A stretch of 57,374 nucleotides of DNA, from NCBI GenBank assembly GCA_035935465.1, contig DASYXA010000067.1, positions 1 to 57,374 of the forward strand, given 5' to 3'. The translations under genes were made by a program, and so were the position numbers. Shown here piece after piece: positions 43,335-52,217 of this stretch (position 1 is the stretch's first letter; every line of letters starts with the position of its first letter). Source of the DNA: UBA4735 sp035935465. Lineage in GTDB: Bacteria > Chloroflexota > Limnocylindria > P2-11E. A model generated the notes under the pieces. It had not been told where the DNA came from, did not search any database, and saw nothing but the letters and a program-made list of their open reading frames with translations.

Positions 43335-43531
43335 GGGACCACGGGCCGTCCCGACCGGTACTGATTGAACCGTTCGGCCCGTTAGACCGTTCTACTAGGC
43401 GAGCACCGCTCGCCGGACGACCCTGCTCGCGACCGGCGCTGCGCGCTGAGGGGCCCCGCCCCTCCTCGCGGGGTCCGGACGCACGCGGCTCTTACCATTT
43501 GGCGAGAAACGGGGCTTCAGGGGGAATTCGT
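43335..43531 (+). promoter_or_regulatory. Intergenic region with hairpin and putative promoter of the moxR operon
   Basis: About 200 bases. A GC-rich hairpin (GGCCCCG around 43452 with CGGGGTCC near 43469-43476) could terminate the cell-wall operon, though no T-run follows. TACCAT at 43493-43498 is a candidate -10 element, and AGGGGGA at 43519-43525 is a clear ribosome-binding site for the TTG at 43532. Confidence 0.4.
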
Positions 43532-44497
43532 TTGGACAGCAAAGGACTCGCCCGGCAGGTCGCGGGCGTCGTCGAGAACGTCGAACGGGTCATCTTCGGC
43601 AAGCACCCCGAGGTCGAGATCGCGTTCGTCGCGCTCCTCTGCCGCGGCCACATCCTCGTCGAGGACGTGCCGGGCACCGGCAAGACCGTGCTGGCGAAGG
43701 CCTTCGCCCGGTCGCTCGGCTGCACCTTCCGGCGCATCCAGTTCACCCCCGACCTGCTCCCCTCGGACGTGACCGGCGTGTCGATCTTCAACCAGCAGAA
43801 CAACCTCTTCGAGTTCCGCGCCGGCCCGGTCATGAGCCAGATCGTCCTCGCCGACGAGATCAATCGCGCGACCCCGAAGACCCAGTCCGCGCTGCTCGAG
43901 GCGATGGAGGAGCGGCAGGTCACCGTCGACGGCACCACCTATCAGCTCCCCGACCCGTTCCTCGTTATGGCCACCCAGAACCCCATCGAGTACGAGGGCA
44001 CGTTCCCGCTGCCCGAGGCGCAGCTCGACCGGTTCTTCATCCGCCTGCAGCTCGGATACCCGAAGCCGAAGGAAGAGGTCGAGATCCTCGACGCGCAGCG
44101 CGTCCATCATCCGCTCGACAGCCTCGGGCAGGTGATGACCGCGGACGAGCTGTTGCGCGCGCAGTCCGGCGTCCGCGACGTGCACCTCGCCGACGGGGTC
44201 AAGCAGTACGTCGTGGCCGTCGTCGGCGCGACGCGTTCGCACCCGGACGTCTACCTCGGCGCCTCGCCTCGTGGCTCGCTCGCCCTCGCGCGCGCGGCGC
44301 AGGCCTACGCCGCGGTGCAGGGTCGCGATTACGTCGTGCCGGATGACGTGAAGGCGCTCGCCGGTCCGACGCTCGCGCACCGCTTGATCCTCCAGCCACA
44401 GGCGCGGTTGAAGGACCTCGCGCAGACCACGGTCATCGCCGAGGTCCTCGCGAGCGTGCCGGTGGAGGTCGGGTCGCCGACGGCGCTGCGGGCGTAG
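43532..44497 (+). CDS. MoxR-family AAA+ ATPase
   Basis: About 321 residues from TTG 43532, chosen because AGGGGGA lies seven bases before it; TTG 43499 is an alternative. It has Walker A VEDVPGTGKTVLAKA, Walker B SQIVLADEINRATPKTQSALLEAMEE and sensor 1 VMATQNPIEYEGTFPLPEAQLDRF. MoxR proteins are chaperone-like ATPases that usually act with DUF58/VWA proteins encoded next to them, as here. Confidence 0.94.
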   Translation: MDSKGLARQVAGVVENVERVIFGKHPEVEIAFVALLCRGHILVEDVPGTGKTVLAKAFARSLGCTFRRIQFTPDLLPSDVTGVSIFNQQNNLFEFRAGPVMSQIVLADEINRATPKTQSALLEAMEERQVTVDGTTYQLPDPFLVMATQNPIEYEGTFPLPEAQLDRFFIRLQLGYPKPKEEVEILDAQRVHHPLDSLGQVMTADELLRAQSGVRDVHLADGVKQYVVAVVGATRSHPDVYLGASPRGSLALARAAQAYAAVQGRDYVVPDDVKALAGPTLAHRLILQPQARLKDLAQTTVIAEVLASVPVEVGSPTALRA

Positions 44498-44507
44498 CGG
44501 CCGAGCC

Positions 44508-45716
44508 GTGCGGCCGTGGCACTTCGCGGTCCTCTGGGTCGGGCTCTTCATCGCCGCCGTCTCGAGCGGCGTGGAGCTCCTCAGCTACCTCGCGTACCTC
44601 CTGCTGTTCGTCGGCGTCGCGATGTGGATCACCGCGCGGCTGACCCTCGAGGGTCTGTCGGTGAAGCGCACCGTCGGGCAGGCGTACGCGCACCTCGGCG
44701 ACCGGATCGATCTCAACTACGAGCTCCGGAACGACCATCGGCTCGGGAAGCTCTGGGTCGAGGTGAGCGAGACGTCGAACTGGCCCGAGCCGCTCACCGG
44801 CCGCGTCCTCTCGATCGCCGGCAAGGGCGCGGTCCGCCGCTGGCGGGTGAGCGTCCCGGCACTGCGGCGCGGCCGGTTCCACCTCGGGCCGATCGTGCTG
44901 CGCTCGGGCGACCCGTTCGGCCTGTTCGCGACGGTCGCCCGCATCCCGCTCGACGCGCTCGTCCTCGTGTACCCCAAGGTGCTGCCGCTCCCGTTCTGGC
45001 AGCTGCCCGGCTCGTTCCTCGAGGGCAACGTGCTCACCGGACAGCGCTCGCTCCAGTCGACCTCGATGGTCATGGGCATCCGCGACTACCGGCCGGGCGA
45101 TGCGGTCAACCGCATCCATTGGCCATCCTCGGTGCGGCACCGCGGCCTCTTCGTGAAGGAGTTCGAGCTCGACAAGACCGCCGACCTCTGGATCTACCTC
45201 GACCTCGAGCGCCACTGGCACCGCGGCGAGGGTGAGATGTCGACCGAGGAGCGCGCCGTGACCGTGGCCGCGTCGGTCGTCGCGAAGGCGCTGCGCGAGC
45301 ACCGCAACGTCGGGCTCGTCACGACGGGCGTGCGCGCGGAGATCCTGCACCCCGACCGCGGCACGAAGCAATTCGGGAAGCTCATGCAGTACCTGGCCGA
45401 GGTGTCGGTGGGCGGCTCGCGCACGATCGCCGAGGTCATGGTCGAGACGCTTCCGCGCCTTCGCCGCGGCGCGTCGGTGCTGCTCATCACGCCGTCGCTC
45501 GACCGCGCGTGGGTCCGGCCCGCGAGCACGTTCCGCGAGTCCTCGATCTCCACCCAGGCCGTCCTCGTCGGCTCGGACGATACGGACGAGCGCGACCGCG
45601 CGCGCCGGCACGCCCTGCTCGGCGAGCTCGTCGTCGCGGGCGTGAAGACCGCGCACCTGCAGCCGCACATGAACATCGAAGACCTGTTCCACGAGACGAT
45701 GAATGCGATCGCCTGA
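44508..45716 (+). CDS. DUF58-domain membrane protein
   Basis: This 402-residue protein has two N-terminal membrane segments (about 5-45), a beta-rich middle and the DUF58 signature GIRDYRPGDAVNRIHW around residues 187-205, followed by VRHRGLFVKEFE. A VWA-like region follows. GTG start, ten bases after moxR; overlaps the transglutaminase gene. moxR-DUF58-transglutaminase is a common conserved trio of unknown exact role, probably in envelope protein processing. Confidence 0.93.
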   Translation: MRPWHFAVLWVGLFIAAVSSGVELLSYLAYLLLFVGVAMWITARLTLEGLSVKRTVGQAYAHLGDRIDLNYELRNDHRLGKLWVEVSETSNWPEPLTGRVLSIAGKGAVRRWRVSVPALRRGRFHLGPIVLRSGDPFGLFATVARIPLDALVLVYPKVLPLPFWQLPGSFLEGNVLTGQRSLQSTSMVMGIRDYRPGDAVNRIHWPSSVRHRGLFVKEFELDKTADLWIYLDLERHWHRGEGEMSTEERAVTVAASVVAKALREHRNVGLVTTGVRAEILHPDRGTKQFGKLMQYLAEVSVGGSRTIAEVMVETLPRLRRGASVLLITPSLDRAWVRPASTFRESSISTQAVLVGSDDTDERDRARRHALLGELVVAGVKTAHLQPHMNIEDLFHETMNAIA

Positions 45717-47970
45717 GCTCGTTCTCGGCAGCCTGAGACGCTCGCTGTTCCCGCCGATCGACTGGCGCAAGCTGCGCTTCCGCGGTGGCTGGACCGGCCT
45801 GCCGATCTACCTCGTCATGATCCTCATCTACCCGGCGTCGCTCGCGCAGGCCGGGTGGGTCGATCTCAACACGCAGTTCACGTACATCGCGCTCGCCGGC
45901 GCGGTGCTCGGCACCATCGCCGGCAACGGCCGGATCCGCGCGCGCCGGTCGACCGTCCTCGGCGCGCTCAGCGGCACGCTCACGGTCGTGGTCATGACGA
46001 TCATCGCGTCCGACGGGCCGACGGTCCACGCGAAGGCGGTCCAGCTCGCGACGCATGTGAACAATTGGACGACCCAGATCTTCGCCGGCGAGTCGGCGAA
46101 CGACCCGACCGTGTTCGTGCTCCTGCTCGGCGCGACGTGCTGGGCCGGTGCGTACGCCGGCGCGTTCGCGCTCGCGCGCGAGCACCGGCCCTGGGACGCC
46201 GTCGTCTTCAGCGGCATCTGTCTCACGGTGAACGTGTCGCTCGCGCTCACCTCGCTGTACTTCGACCTGATCCTGTTCACGCTGCTCGCGCTGGTGCTCC
46301 TGGTGCGGCTGCATATCGTCAATCTCGCCGAGCGCTGGGAGCGGCAGAACATCGTCCCGGCGGGCGAAATGGACTGGCGGCTCCTGCGCGGCGGGCTCAC
46401 CTGGACGCTCGTGCTCATCCTCATGGCGTTCTTCACGCCGCGCGTCGCCGCGGCGGACCTCGTCTCGAACGCGTTCACGACGTTCGACGCGCCCTACCAG
46501 CGGCTCCAGGCCGAGTGGCAGCGGTTCTTCGCCGGCGTGTCGGGTCCCAGCCGCCTCCAAGGCGTCTCGTTCTCAGATGCCATCCGGCTGGGCCAGGCCC
46601 CGAATCTCGGCGACCGGATCGTGTTCCACGTCGACGCGCCGGCCGCGCACTTCTGGCGCGCGGTGACGTACGACTTCTACACCGGCGTGGGCTGGCGCAC
46701 GACCGAGACCGACCGCGTCGACAAGGTGACGCCGCAGACGCTCGGGCGCGAACCGATGCAGGCGACGTTCGACATCATCGTGCCGCATGCGAATCTGCTG
46801 TTCGGCGCGAACGAGCCGCAGAAGGTGAGCGTCCCGTTCCAATTCCAGACCGGTGACGACCGCGCGTACTCGACGTCGGTCCGGGCGGTGAACCGCAATC
46901 AGGCCCAGGGGACCTACACGACGACGTCGCTCGTCTCGACGGCGTCGAAGGACGAGCTTCGCAGGGCGACCACGGTCTACCCCGCGGTGATCAAGGCGAA
47001 GTACCTGCAGCTTCCGTCGAGCATCCCGCAGCGGGTGAAGGACCTCGCGTTCGCGATCGCCGCGACCAAGGCGACGGCGTACGACAAGGCCGAGGCGATC
47101 GAGGCGTATCTCCGCAACACCTACAAGTACTCGACCGTCGTGAAGTCCGCGCCGCCCGGGCGCGACCCGGTCGACTACTTCCTGTTCGACCTCAAGGCGG
47201 ACTTCTGCGAGTACTTCGCCTCGTCGATGACGGTGCTGCTGCGCGAGGTCGGCGTACCGGCCCGCGTCGTCGAGGGTTTCACCGCCGGTGAGGTCGACGC
47301 GAGCGGCCGCTACGCGGTGCGCGAGCTGAACGCGCACGCCTGGGTCGAGGCCTACTTCCCGCAGTACGGGTGGATCGAGTTCGAGCCGACCCCGTCGGAG
47401 CTCCCGTTCGACCGCGCCGAGACATCGCCGACCGATCCGAACAATCCGGCTGGCACGCCCGGTACGCCGGCCGACAAGGGCGACCGCAGCGGCCTCCTCG
47501 GCCGCGACACCGAGCCCGACCCGGGCATCGGCGGCGTCAACGACACGCCGCCCAACGTGGGCAGCGGCCTGACGAAGTACGTCGACCCGCGCCCCGGCCT
47601 CGCCCTCCTGTCGGCCCTGCTGCTCGCGCTGCTCGTCGCCCTCGTGCGCTTCGAGTACCGCTTCCGCGGCCTCGGCACGATCGACTCGGCCTGGGGCAAG
47701 ACCAGGCTGCTCGGCGCGTACGCCGGCCACGCCGCGCGGCCGTCGCAGACGCCGTACGAGTACGCCGAGTCGATGGGCCAGGAGATCCCGGACGCGCACG
47801 AGCCGCTCCGGACCATCGCGCACGCGCGGGTGCAGGACCGCTACGCGCCGCTGGGCGCGACCGATGCCGAGCGGGATGCCGCCGCGGCCGCCTGGCGCAC
47901 GATCGCGCGGGTCTTCGTGACGCTGCTGCCGACCCGGATCGTGCGCGCGGTCGCGAAGCTCGTCCGATAG
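45703..47970 (+). CDS. Membrane transglutaminase-like protease (TgpA-type)
   Basis: A 755-residue protein with about six N-terminal membrane segments (residues 25-260), an extracytoplasmic domain with a transglutaminase core and one C-terminal membrane segment (about 630-650). The catalytic triad is C502 (DFCEYFASSMTVLLRE), H545 (ELNAHAWVEAYF) and E561 in GWIEFEPTP, where Asp is more usual. A Pro/Gly/Asp-rich linker (about 570-620) precedes the last membrane helix, and a DUF4129-like cytoplasmic end follows. It is coupled to the DUF58 gene by a 14-base overlap. Confidence 0.92.
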   Translation: MRSPELVLGSLRRSLFPPIDWRKLRFRGGWTGLPIYLVMILIYPASLAQAGWVDLNTQFTYIALAGAVLGTIAGNGRIRARRSTVLGALSGTLTVVVMTIIASDGPTVHAKAVQLATHVNNWTTQIFAGESANDPTVFVLLLGATCWAGAYAGAFALAREHRPWDAVVFSGICLTVNVSLALTSLYFDLILFTLLALVLLVRLHIVNLAERWERQNIVPAGEMDWRLLRGGLTWTLVLILMAFFTPRVAAADLVSNAFTTFDAPYQRLQAEWQRFFAGVSGPSRLQGVSFSDAIRLGQAPNLGDRIVFHVDAPAAHFWRAVTYDFYTGVGWRTTETDRVDKVTPQTLGREPMQATFDIIVPHANLLFGANEPQKVSVPFQFQTGDDRAYSTSVRAVNRNQAQGTYTTTSLVSTASKDELRRATTVYPAVIKAKYLQLPSSIPQRVKDLAFAIAATKATAYDKAEAIEAYLRNTYKYSTVVKSAPPGRDPVDYFLFDLKADFCEYFASSMTVLLREVGVPARVVEGFTAGEVDASGRYAVRELNAHAWVEAYFPQYGWIEFEPTPSELPFDRAETSPTDPNNPAGTPGTPADKGDRSGLLGRDTEPDPGIGGVNDTPPNVGSGLTKYVDPRPGLALLSALLLALLVALVRFEYRFRGLGTIDSAWGKTRLLGAYAGHAARPSQTPYEYAESMGQEIPDAHEPLRTIAHARVQDRYAPLGATDAERDAAAAAWRTIARVFVTLLPTRIVRAVAKLVR

Positions 47971-47993
47971 CCGAGCATCCGAACGTCGCGCGC

Positions 47994-48437
47994 GTGCGCG
48001 CGCACGCCGCCGATCGCGGCGTCGCGATCGCGGTCACGCGATTCCCGGCGACGACCCGGACGGCGCAGGATGCGGCGCGCGAGATCGGCTGCGCCGTGGC
48101 CGAGATCGTGAAGAGCCTCGTGTTCCTCGCCGACGGCGCGCCTGTGGTGGTGCTCTGCTCGGGCGCCGATCGCGTCGACGAGGCGAAGCTCAGCCTCGCG
48201 CTCGGCGCGTCCACCGTGCGGCGCGCCACGGCCGACGAGGCGAAGAGCGCGACCGGCTACGCGATCGGTGGCGTGCCGCCGTTCGCGCACGCGGCGGAGC
48301 TACCGGTGATCGTGGACCTCGGCCTGATCGGGTTCGCGACGGTCTGGGCCGCCGCCGGTCTCTCCGACGCGGTCTTCCCGATCGCGCCGGCGGACCTCGT
48401 GCGGCTCTCCGGCGCTCGCACCGCGGACATCAGGTGA
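47994..48437 (+). CDS. YbaK/EbsC-family aminoacyl-tRNA deacylase-like protein
   Basis: About 147 residues from GTG 47994. Family landmarks are TRTAQDAAREIGCAVAEIVKSLVF, the LSLALGASTVRRATADE segment, ATGYAIGGVPPFAHA and IVDLGLIGF. These proteins hydrolyse mischarged aminoacyl-tRNA such as Cys-tRNA-Pro. The sequence just upstream (AEHPNVAR, in frame) looks like native family N-terminus, yet no ATG, GTG or TTG precedes it after the transglutaminase stop, so the true start may be a rare codon. It overlaps the epimerase gene as GTGA. Confidence 0.88.
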   Translation: MRAHAADRGVAIAVTRFPATTRTAQDAAREIGCAVAEIVKSLVFLADGAPVVVLCSGADRVDEAKLSLALGASTVRRATADEAKSATGYAIGGVPPFAHAAELPVIVDLGLIGFATVWAAAGLSDAVFPIAPADLVRLSGARTADIR

Positions 48438-49399
48438 GGATCTTCGCGACGGGCACGACCGGCTTCCTGGGCAGCGTCATCGCCGAGCAGCTGCGGGCCC
48501 GCGGCGATACGGTCGTCCAGCTCCTCCGCGATCCGGCGAAAGCCGAGCTGCTCCGGACGACCGGGCGAGCGGTCCTGGTCGGCGACCTGGGCGATCCCGA
48601 CGCCCTCCGGCGCGGGTGCGACGGCTGCGACGCGGTCGTCCACGCCGGCGCGATCTACGAGGTTGGCATTCGCGCGCCGCGGCGGATCGACATGTACACG
48701 GCGAACGTCGCCGGCACCGAGTCGGTGCTGGCCGCCGCGCTCGCCGCCGGGGTGCCGAAGGTCGTGCACGTGTCGTCCATCGTCGTGTTCGGGAATACGA
48801 ACGGGGCGATCGTCGACGAGACCTACCGGCGCGGCGCGGGATTCACCTCGTACTACGACGAGACGAAGACCCTCGCGCACCGCGCCGCCCTGCGCTACGG
48901 CGCGCAGGGCCTGCCGGTCGTGATCGCGCAGCCCGGGCAGATCTACGGGCCGGGCGACCACTCCGGGATCGGCGCGCTGTTCCGCCGCGCCGCGGCGGGG
49001 AAGCTGCCGGTGCTCACGTTCGGCGATCTTGGCCTCTGCTTCGTGCACGTCGCCGACGCCGCGGGCGGGATCGTCACGCTGCTCGACCGGGGCCGTCCCG
49101 GCCAGGCGTACGTCCTCGGCGGCGAGCCGGCCCGGCTGCGCGACGCGGTGCGGGTCATGGCGTCGCTCGCGGGCACGCCCGCGCCGCGCTTCGAGGTCCC
49201 GGCCTCGATCCTCCGGTTCGCCGCCCGGCTGCGGCCGGAGCTGGCCGAGGTCGTGACGAGCGCGGACGGCGTGACGTTCTGGGCGAGCGACGCGAAGGCG
49301 CGGGCCGAGCTCGGCTGGGCGCCGCGCTCCTTGCGCGCGGGGCTCGTCAGCTACCTCTCGTCGTCGTCCTCGTCGTCCTCTTCGAACTCGTCGGAGTAG
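48434..49399 (+). CDS. NAD-dependent epimerase/dehydratase-family protein
   Basis: This 321-residue extended short-chain dehydrogenase has N-terminal ATGTTGFLGSVIAEQL, the HAGAIYEVG region, VHVSSIVVFG and an active-site YYDETK (Tyr-x3-Lys). The substrate is probably a nucleotide sugar or a dihydroflavonol-like compound and cannot be named. The last 12 codons read a serine run (SSSSSSSS then NSSE) that lies entirely over the acidic tail of the convergent small gene. The GTG start overlaps the YbaK gene. Confidence 0.9.
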   Translation: MRIFATGTTGFLGSVIAEQLRARGDTVVQLLRDPAKAELLRTTGRAVLVGDLGDPDALRRGCDGCDAVVHAGAIYEVGIRAPRRIDMYTANVAGTESVLAAALAAGVPKVVHVSSIVVFGNTNGAIVDETYRRGAGFTSYYDETKTLAHRAALRYGAQGLPVVIAQPGQIYGPGDHSGIGALFRRAAAGKLPVLTFGDLGLCFVHVADAAGGIVTLLDRGRPGQAYVLGGEPARLRDAVRVMASLAGTPAPRFEVPASILRFAARLRPELAEVVTSADGVTFWASDAKARAELGWAPRSLRAGLVSYLSSSSSSSSSNSSE

Positions 49400-49662
49400 A
49401 AGCCGAGCTCCTCCGACTTGAACACGGTCACGAGGAAGTCCTCGCGCTCCGGGTCGTGGGTCTGGACGAGCTCCTCGTCGAGCTGGTCGATGAGCTGCTG
49501 CAGTTCGTCGTCGGTGAGGTCGACCTCGAGCAGCAGCGTGGCGTTCACCTCGAAGCGCCCGTAGTGCAGGTCGACCCGGCCGACGCGGCGCGCGCCGCCG
49601 TAGATCGCGAAGATCTCGCTCGATTCGGTGCGGACCGTGCGCTCGAAGCGCGCTGCTTCCAT
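49351..49662 (-). CDS. Small acidic protein of unknown function
   Basis: This 103-residue protein (MEAARFERTVRTESSEIFAI start) has beta-strand-like RVDLHYGRFEVNATLLLEVD, then a helical DDELQQLIDQLDEELVQ and an extremely acidic C-terminus (EFEEDDEDDDER). I recognise no family. It converges with the epimerase gene, and their 3' ends overlap by 49 bases. The ATG at 49662 follows TATGGT by about a dozen bases on the minus strand. Confidence 0.65.
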   Translation of the reverse strand: MEAARFERTVRTESSEIFAIYGGARRVGRVDLHYGRFEVNATLLLEVDLTDDELQQLIDQLDEELVQTHDPEREDFLVTVFKSEELGFYSDEFEEDDEDDDER

Positions 49663-49727
49663 GAGGCGAGGACCATACCACCGGCATCGGCTGACGCATG
49701 GTCCGGCGAATGCAGGGAGCGAGGGCG

Positions 49728-50042
49728 ATGACCAGACGAGGGCCGTTCGCCGACCAGCAGGATGACTTCGCGGACGAGGATCTCGAGCCGACCCGCGAGG
49801 GGGTGGCCCGCGCGTTCGCCGAGCACGTCCTCCTGCTCAATGCGGAGCGCACGTCCAGCTACCGCGTCGCCGCGACCCGGGCGTTCGACGCCGCGAAGGA
49901 GCGCTTCCGCCGCGCGGACGGCGAGCTGCCGCAGCCCGGCGAGGACCGGCTGCTCGACCGGATGCGCACGGTGATGGCGGAGCTCGAGAGCTCGCCCGAA
50001 GCGCTGCGATCCGCGGCGATGGAGATCCCGGGCTCGCGCTAG
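49728..50042 (+). CDS. Small hypothetical protein, DUF2277-unlike helical
   Basis: About 104 residues from ATG 49728 (MTRRGPFADQQDDFADEDLE), preceded by GGAG at 49718-49721. An earlier ATG-like start at 49698 adds ten unremarkable residues. The rest is helical: EGVARAFAEHVLLLNAERTSS and AATRAFDAAKERFRRAD. I recognise no family. It precedes the luciferase-like oxidoreductase by nine bases and may be cotranscribed with it. Confidence 0.6.
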   Translation: MTRRGPFADQQDDFADEDLEPTREGVARAFAEHVLLLNAERTSSYRVAATRAFDAAKERFRRADGELPQPGEDRLLDRMRTVMAELESSPEALRSAAMEIPGSR

Positions 50043-50051
50043 GCTCGCGCG

Positions 50052-50903
50052 ATGCCCCATCCGCTGCGCGTCGGACTCAAGCTGTCACCGCAGATCTACC
50101 CGATCGCGACGCACCGCAGCGTCTGGAAGACCGCGGACGACGGCGGCTTCGACGGGCTCTGGGGCTTCGACCATCTGCTCGCGCTCGGCGGGGACGACAC
50201 GAAGCCGGTGTTCGAGGGCTGGACGATGCTCGCGGCGATGGCCGAGGCGACCAAGCGCGTGCGCATTGGGCTCATGGTCGCCGGGAACCTGTACCGCCAT
50301 CCCGGCCTGCACGCGAAGATCGGCGCGACGATCGACCACCTTTCGAACGGCCGGCTCGAGTTCGGGATCGGGGCGGCCTGGAACGAGCCGGAGTTCGCGC
50401 AGCTCGGGATGGAGTTCCCGCCGCTCGGCGAGCGCCTTGGGCGGTTCGGCGAAGCGGTCCGGATCATCAAGCGCCTGTGGACGCAGGAGCGCGCGAATTT
50501 CACCGGCACCTACTACACCCTCACCGACGCGATCGCGGAGCCCAAGCCGGTGCAGAAGCCGTATCCGCCGATCTGGATCGGCGGCTCCGGCCCGCAGCGG
50601 ACGCTGAAGATCGTCGCCCGGCACGGCGACGTCTGGAACTCGAACGCCGGCGAGATGGAGAAGACCATCGCGCTCTCGAAGATCCTCGACGAGCATTGCC
50701 GGGCCGTCGGCCGTGACCCGAACGCGGTGCGGCGGTCCGTCCAGTTCCGCCTCACGACCGTCGACGAGTCGCTGAAGGTGGCGGAGTCCTACCTCAAGGC
50801 CGGCTTCACCGAGCAGATCGTGATGCTCGGCGGTCCGGACCCGGCGAAGAACGCCGAGCTCGCGGCGACGGAGCTGCTGCCGCGGATGCGGTCGCTCGGC
50901 TGA
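50052..50903 (+). CDS. Luciferase-like (LLM class) F420- or FMN-dependent oxidoreductase
   Basis: This 283-residue TIM-barrel protein has FDGLWGFDHLLAL, the conserved RVRIGLMVAGNLYRHPGLHAK, HLSNGRLEFGIGAAWNEPEF and PIWIGGSGPQRTLKIVARHGD. These are the hallmarks of the LLM superfamily. The short insertion pattern and the GAAWN segment fit F420-dependent members, but the FMN alternative is not excluded. Substrate unknown. Confidence 0.9.
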   Translation: MPHPLRVGLKLSPQIYPIATHRSVWKTADDGGFDGLWGFDHLLALGGDDTKPVFEGWTMLAAMAEATKRVRIGLMVAGNLYRHPGLHAKIGATIDHLSNGRLEFGIGAAWNEPEFAQLGMEFPPLGERLGRFGEAVRIIKRLWTQERANFTGTYYTLTDAIAEPKPVQKPYPPIWIGGSGPQRTLKIVARHGDVWNSNAGEMEKTIALSKILDEHCRAVGRDPNAVRRSVQFRLTTVDESLKVAESYLKAGFTEQIVMLGGPDPAKNAELAATELLPRMRSLG

Positions 50904-50949
50904 CGGTCCAGCTCCTCGCCGGGTCGAACGGGCCGCCGGCGCGGTGCGC

Positions 50950-52176
50950 CTAGCGGCGGCCGGCCACCACGTCGGCGGGCTCGCGCCGGGCGGCTCCCCG
51001 GGCCGGACGCGCCGGCGGGGCGGACGTTTCGGCGTACGCACGCAGGACCGCGGAGATCGCCTGGCCCGGCTCGACCGGCTGGTTGAGATCCTGGAGCGCG
51101 GGCTCGAGCGCGCTGAAGAACGAGACCATGTCGTGCAGCGTCACGAAGCCCATGTGGCCGACGCGCGCGATCTGCCCTTCGATGCGGCCCTGGCCGCCTG
51201 CGATGATGGTGTCGTAGTCGTCGCGGAGGATGCGGATCAGGTTGCGCGGGTCGACCCGGGCGGGCATCCGGAACGCGGTGACGCACGGCGAGGCGTACCG
51301 CTCGTCGCCGAAGATGCCGAGGTTGAGCGCCTGGAGGCCGCGACGCGTCGCGTACGAGAGGTCGCGGTGGCGCTTGATGATCGCGGCCTGCCCCTCTTCG
51401 GCCATGAGCCGCAGCGACTCCTGAAGCCCGATGAAGACGCTGACCGCCGGCGTGGCCGGCGTCGCCCCTTTCTCGAGGGCGGCCTTGTACGACGCAAGGT
51501 CGAAGTAGAGCTTCGGGAGATCCGAGCGCTCGTAGGCCTTCCAGGCCTTGCCGCTCATCGTGATCATCGCGATGCCGGGCGGCGCGCCCCAGGCCTTCTG
51601 CGACGCGGAGACGAGGACGTCGATGCCCCAGTCGTCGACCATGAGGTCGACGGCACCCGCGCCGGACACGCTGTCGACGATGAGGAGCTTGCCGGACTCG
51701 CGGACGACCTCCGCGATCTCCTTCAACGGGTTGAGCACGCCGGTCGACGTCTCGTTGTGCGTGATGAGGACCGCCTTCGCGCCGTCCTTGCCCTTCTCCT
51801 TCGCGAGCTCCTCGCGCACGAGCTCGGGCTCGACGGCGCGGCCCCACGGGACGTCGACCCGGCGCGCCTCCACGCCGTAGGCCTTGCAGATCGCGGCAAA
51901 GCGCTCCCCGAACGCCCCGTTCACGAACAGCAGGACGCGGTCCCCGCTCGAGAGCGTGTTCACGACCGCCGCTTCCATGCCGCCCGACCCGGAGGCGGAC
52001 AGGAGCAGAACGTCGCCTTCCGTGTTCAAGAAATCCTGCAACGCGCGGGTCAGGCCGGCCATCAGGGCGGCGAACTCGGGCCCGCGGTGGTTGATCATCG
52101 GCCGCGCCGACGCGTTCAGCACGGTCTGGGGGACAAAGGTCGGACCGGGGATCCGCAGGTTCTGCGGCCTATACAT
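50950..52176 (-). CDS. Class V aminotransferase (alanine/serine-glyoxylate or phosphoserine type)
   Basis: This 408-residue PLP enzyme begins MYRPQNLRIPGPTFVPQTVL. PLP contacts are SASGSGGMEAA, D168 in LLIVDSVSGAG and the lysine K194 in SASQKAWGAPPG. The C-terminal IAGGQGRIEGQIARVGHMGF segment fits the alanine-glyoxylate/serine-glyoxylate branch. The ATG at 52176 is preceded by GGAGAGGA seven bases away. The C-terminal 30 residues are a Pro/Ala/Arg-rich extension. It is divergent from ribulose-phosphate epimerase. Confidence 0.9.
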   Translation of the reverse strand: MYRPQNLRIPGPTFVPQTVLNASARPMINHRGPEFAALMAGLTRALQDFLNTEGDVLLLSASGSGGMEAAVVNTLSSGDRVLLFVNGAFGERFAAICKAYGVEARRVDVPWGRAVEPELVREELAKEKGKDGAKAVLITHNETSTGVLNPLKEIAEVVRESGKLLIVDSVSGAGAVDLMVDDWGIDVLVSASQKAWGAPPGIAMITMSGKAWKAYERSDLPKLYFDLASYKAALEKGATPATPAVSVFIGLQESLRLMAEEGQAAIIKRHRDLSYATRRGLQALNLGIFGDERYASPCVTAFRMPARVDPRNLIRILRDDYDTIIAGGQGRIEGQIARVGHMGFVTLHDMVSFFSALEPALQDLNQPVEPGQAISAVLRAYAETSAPPARPARGAARREPADVVAGRR

Positions 52177-52217
52177 ATGACAAATCCTCTCCGGATAAAG
52201 CGGGGGAAGCGACAGCA

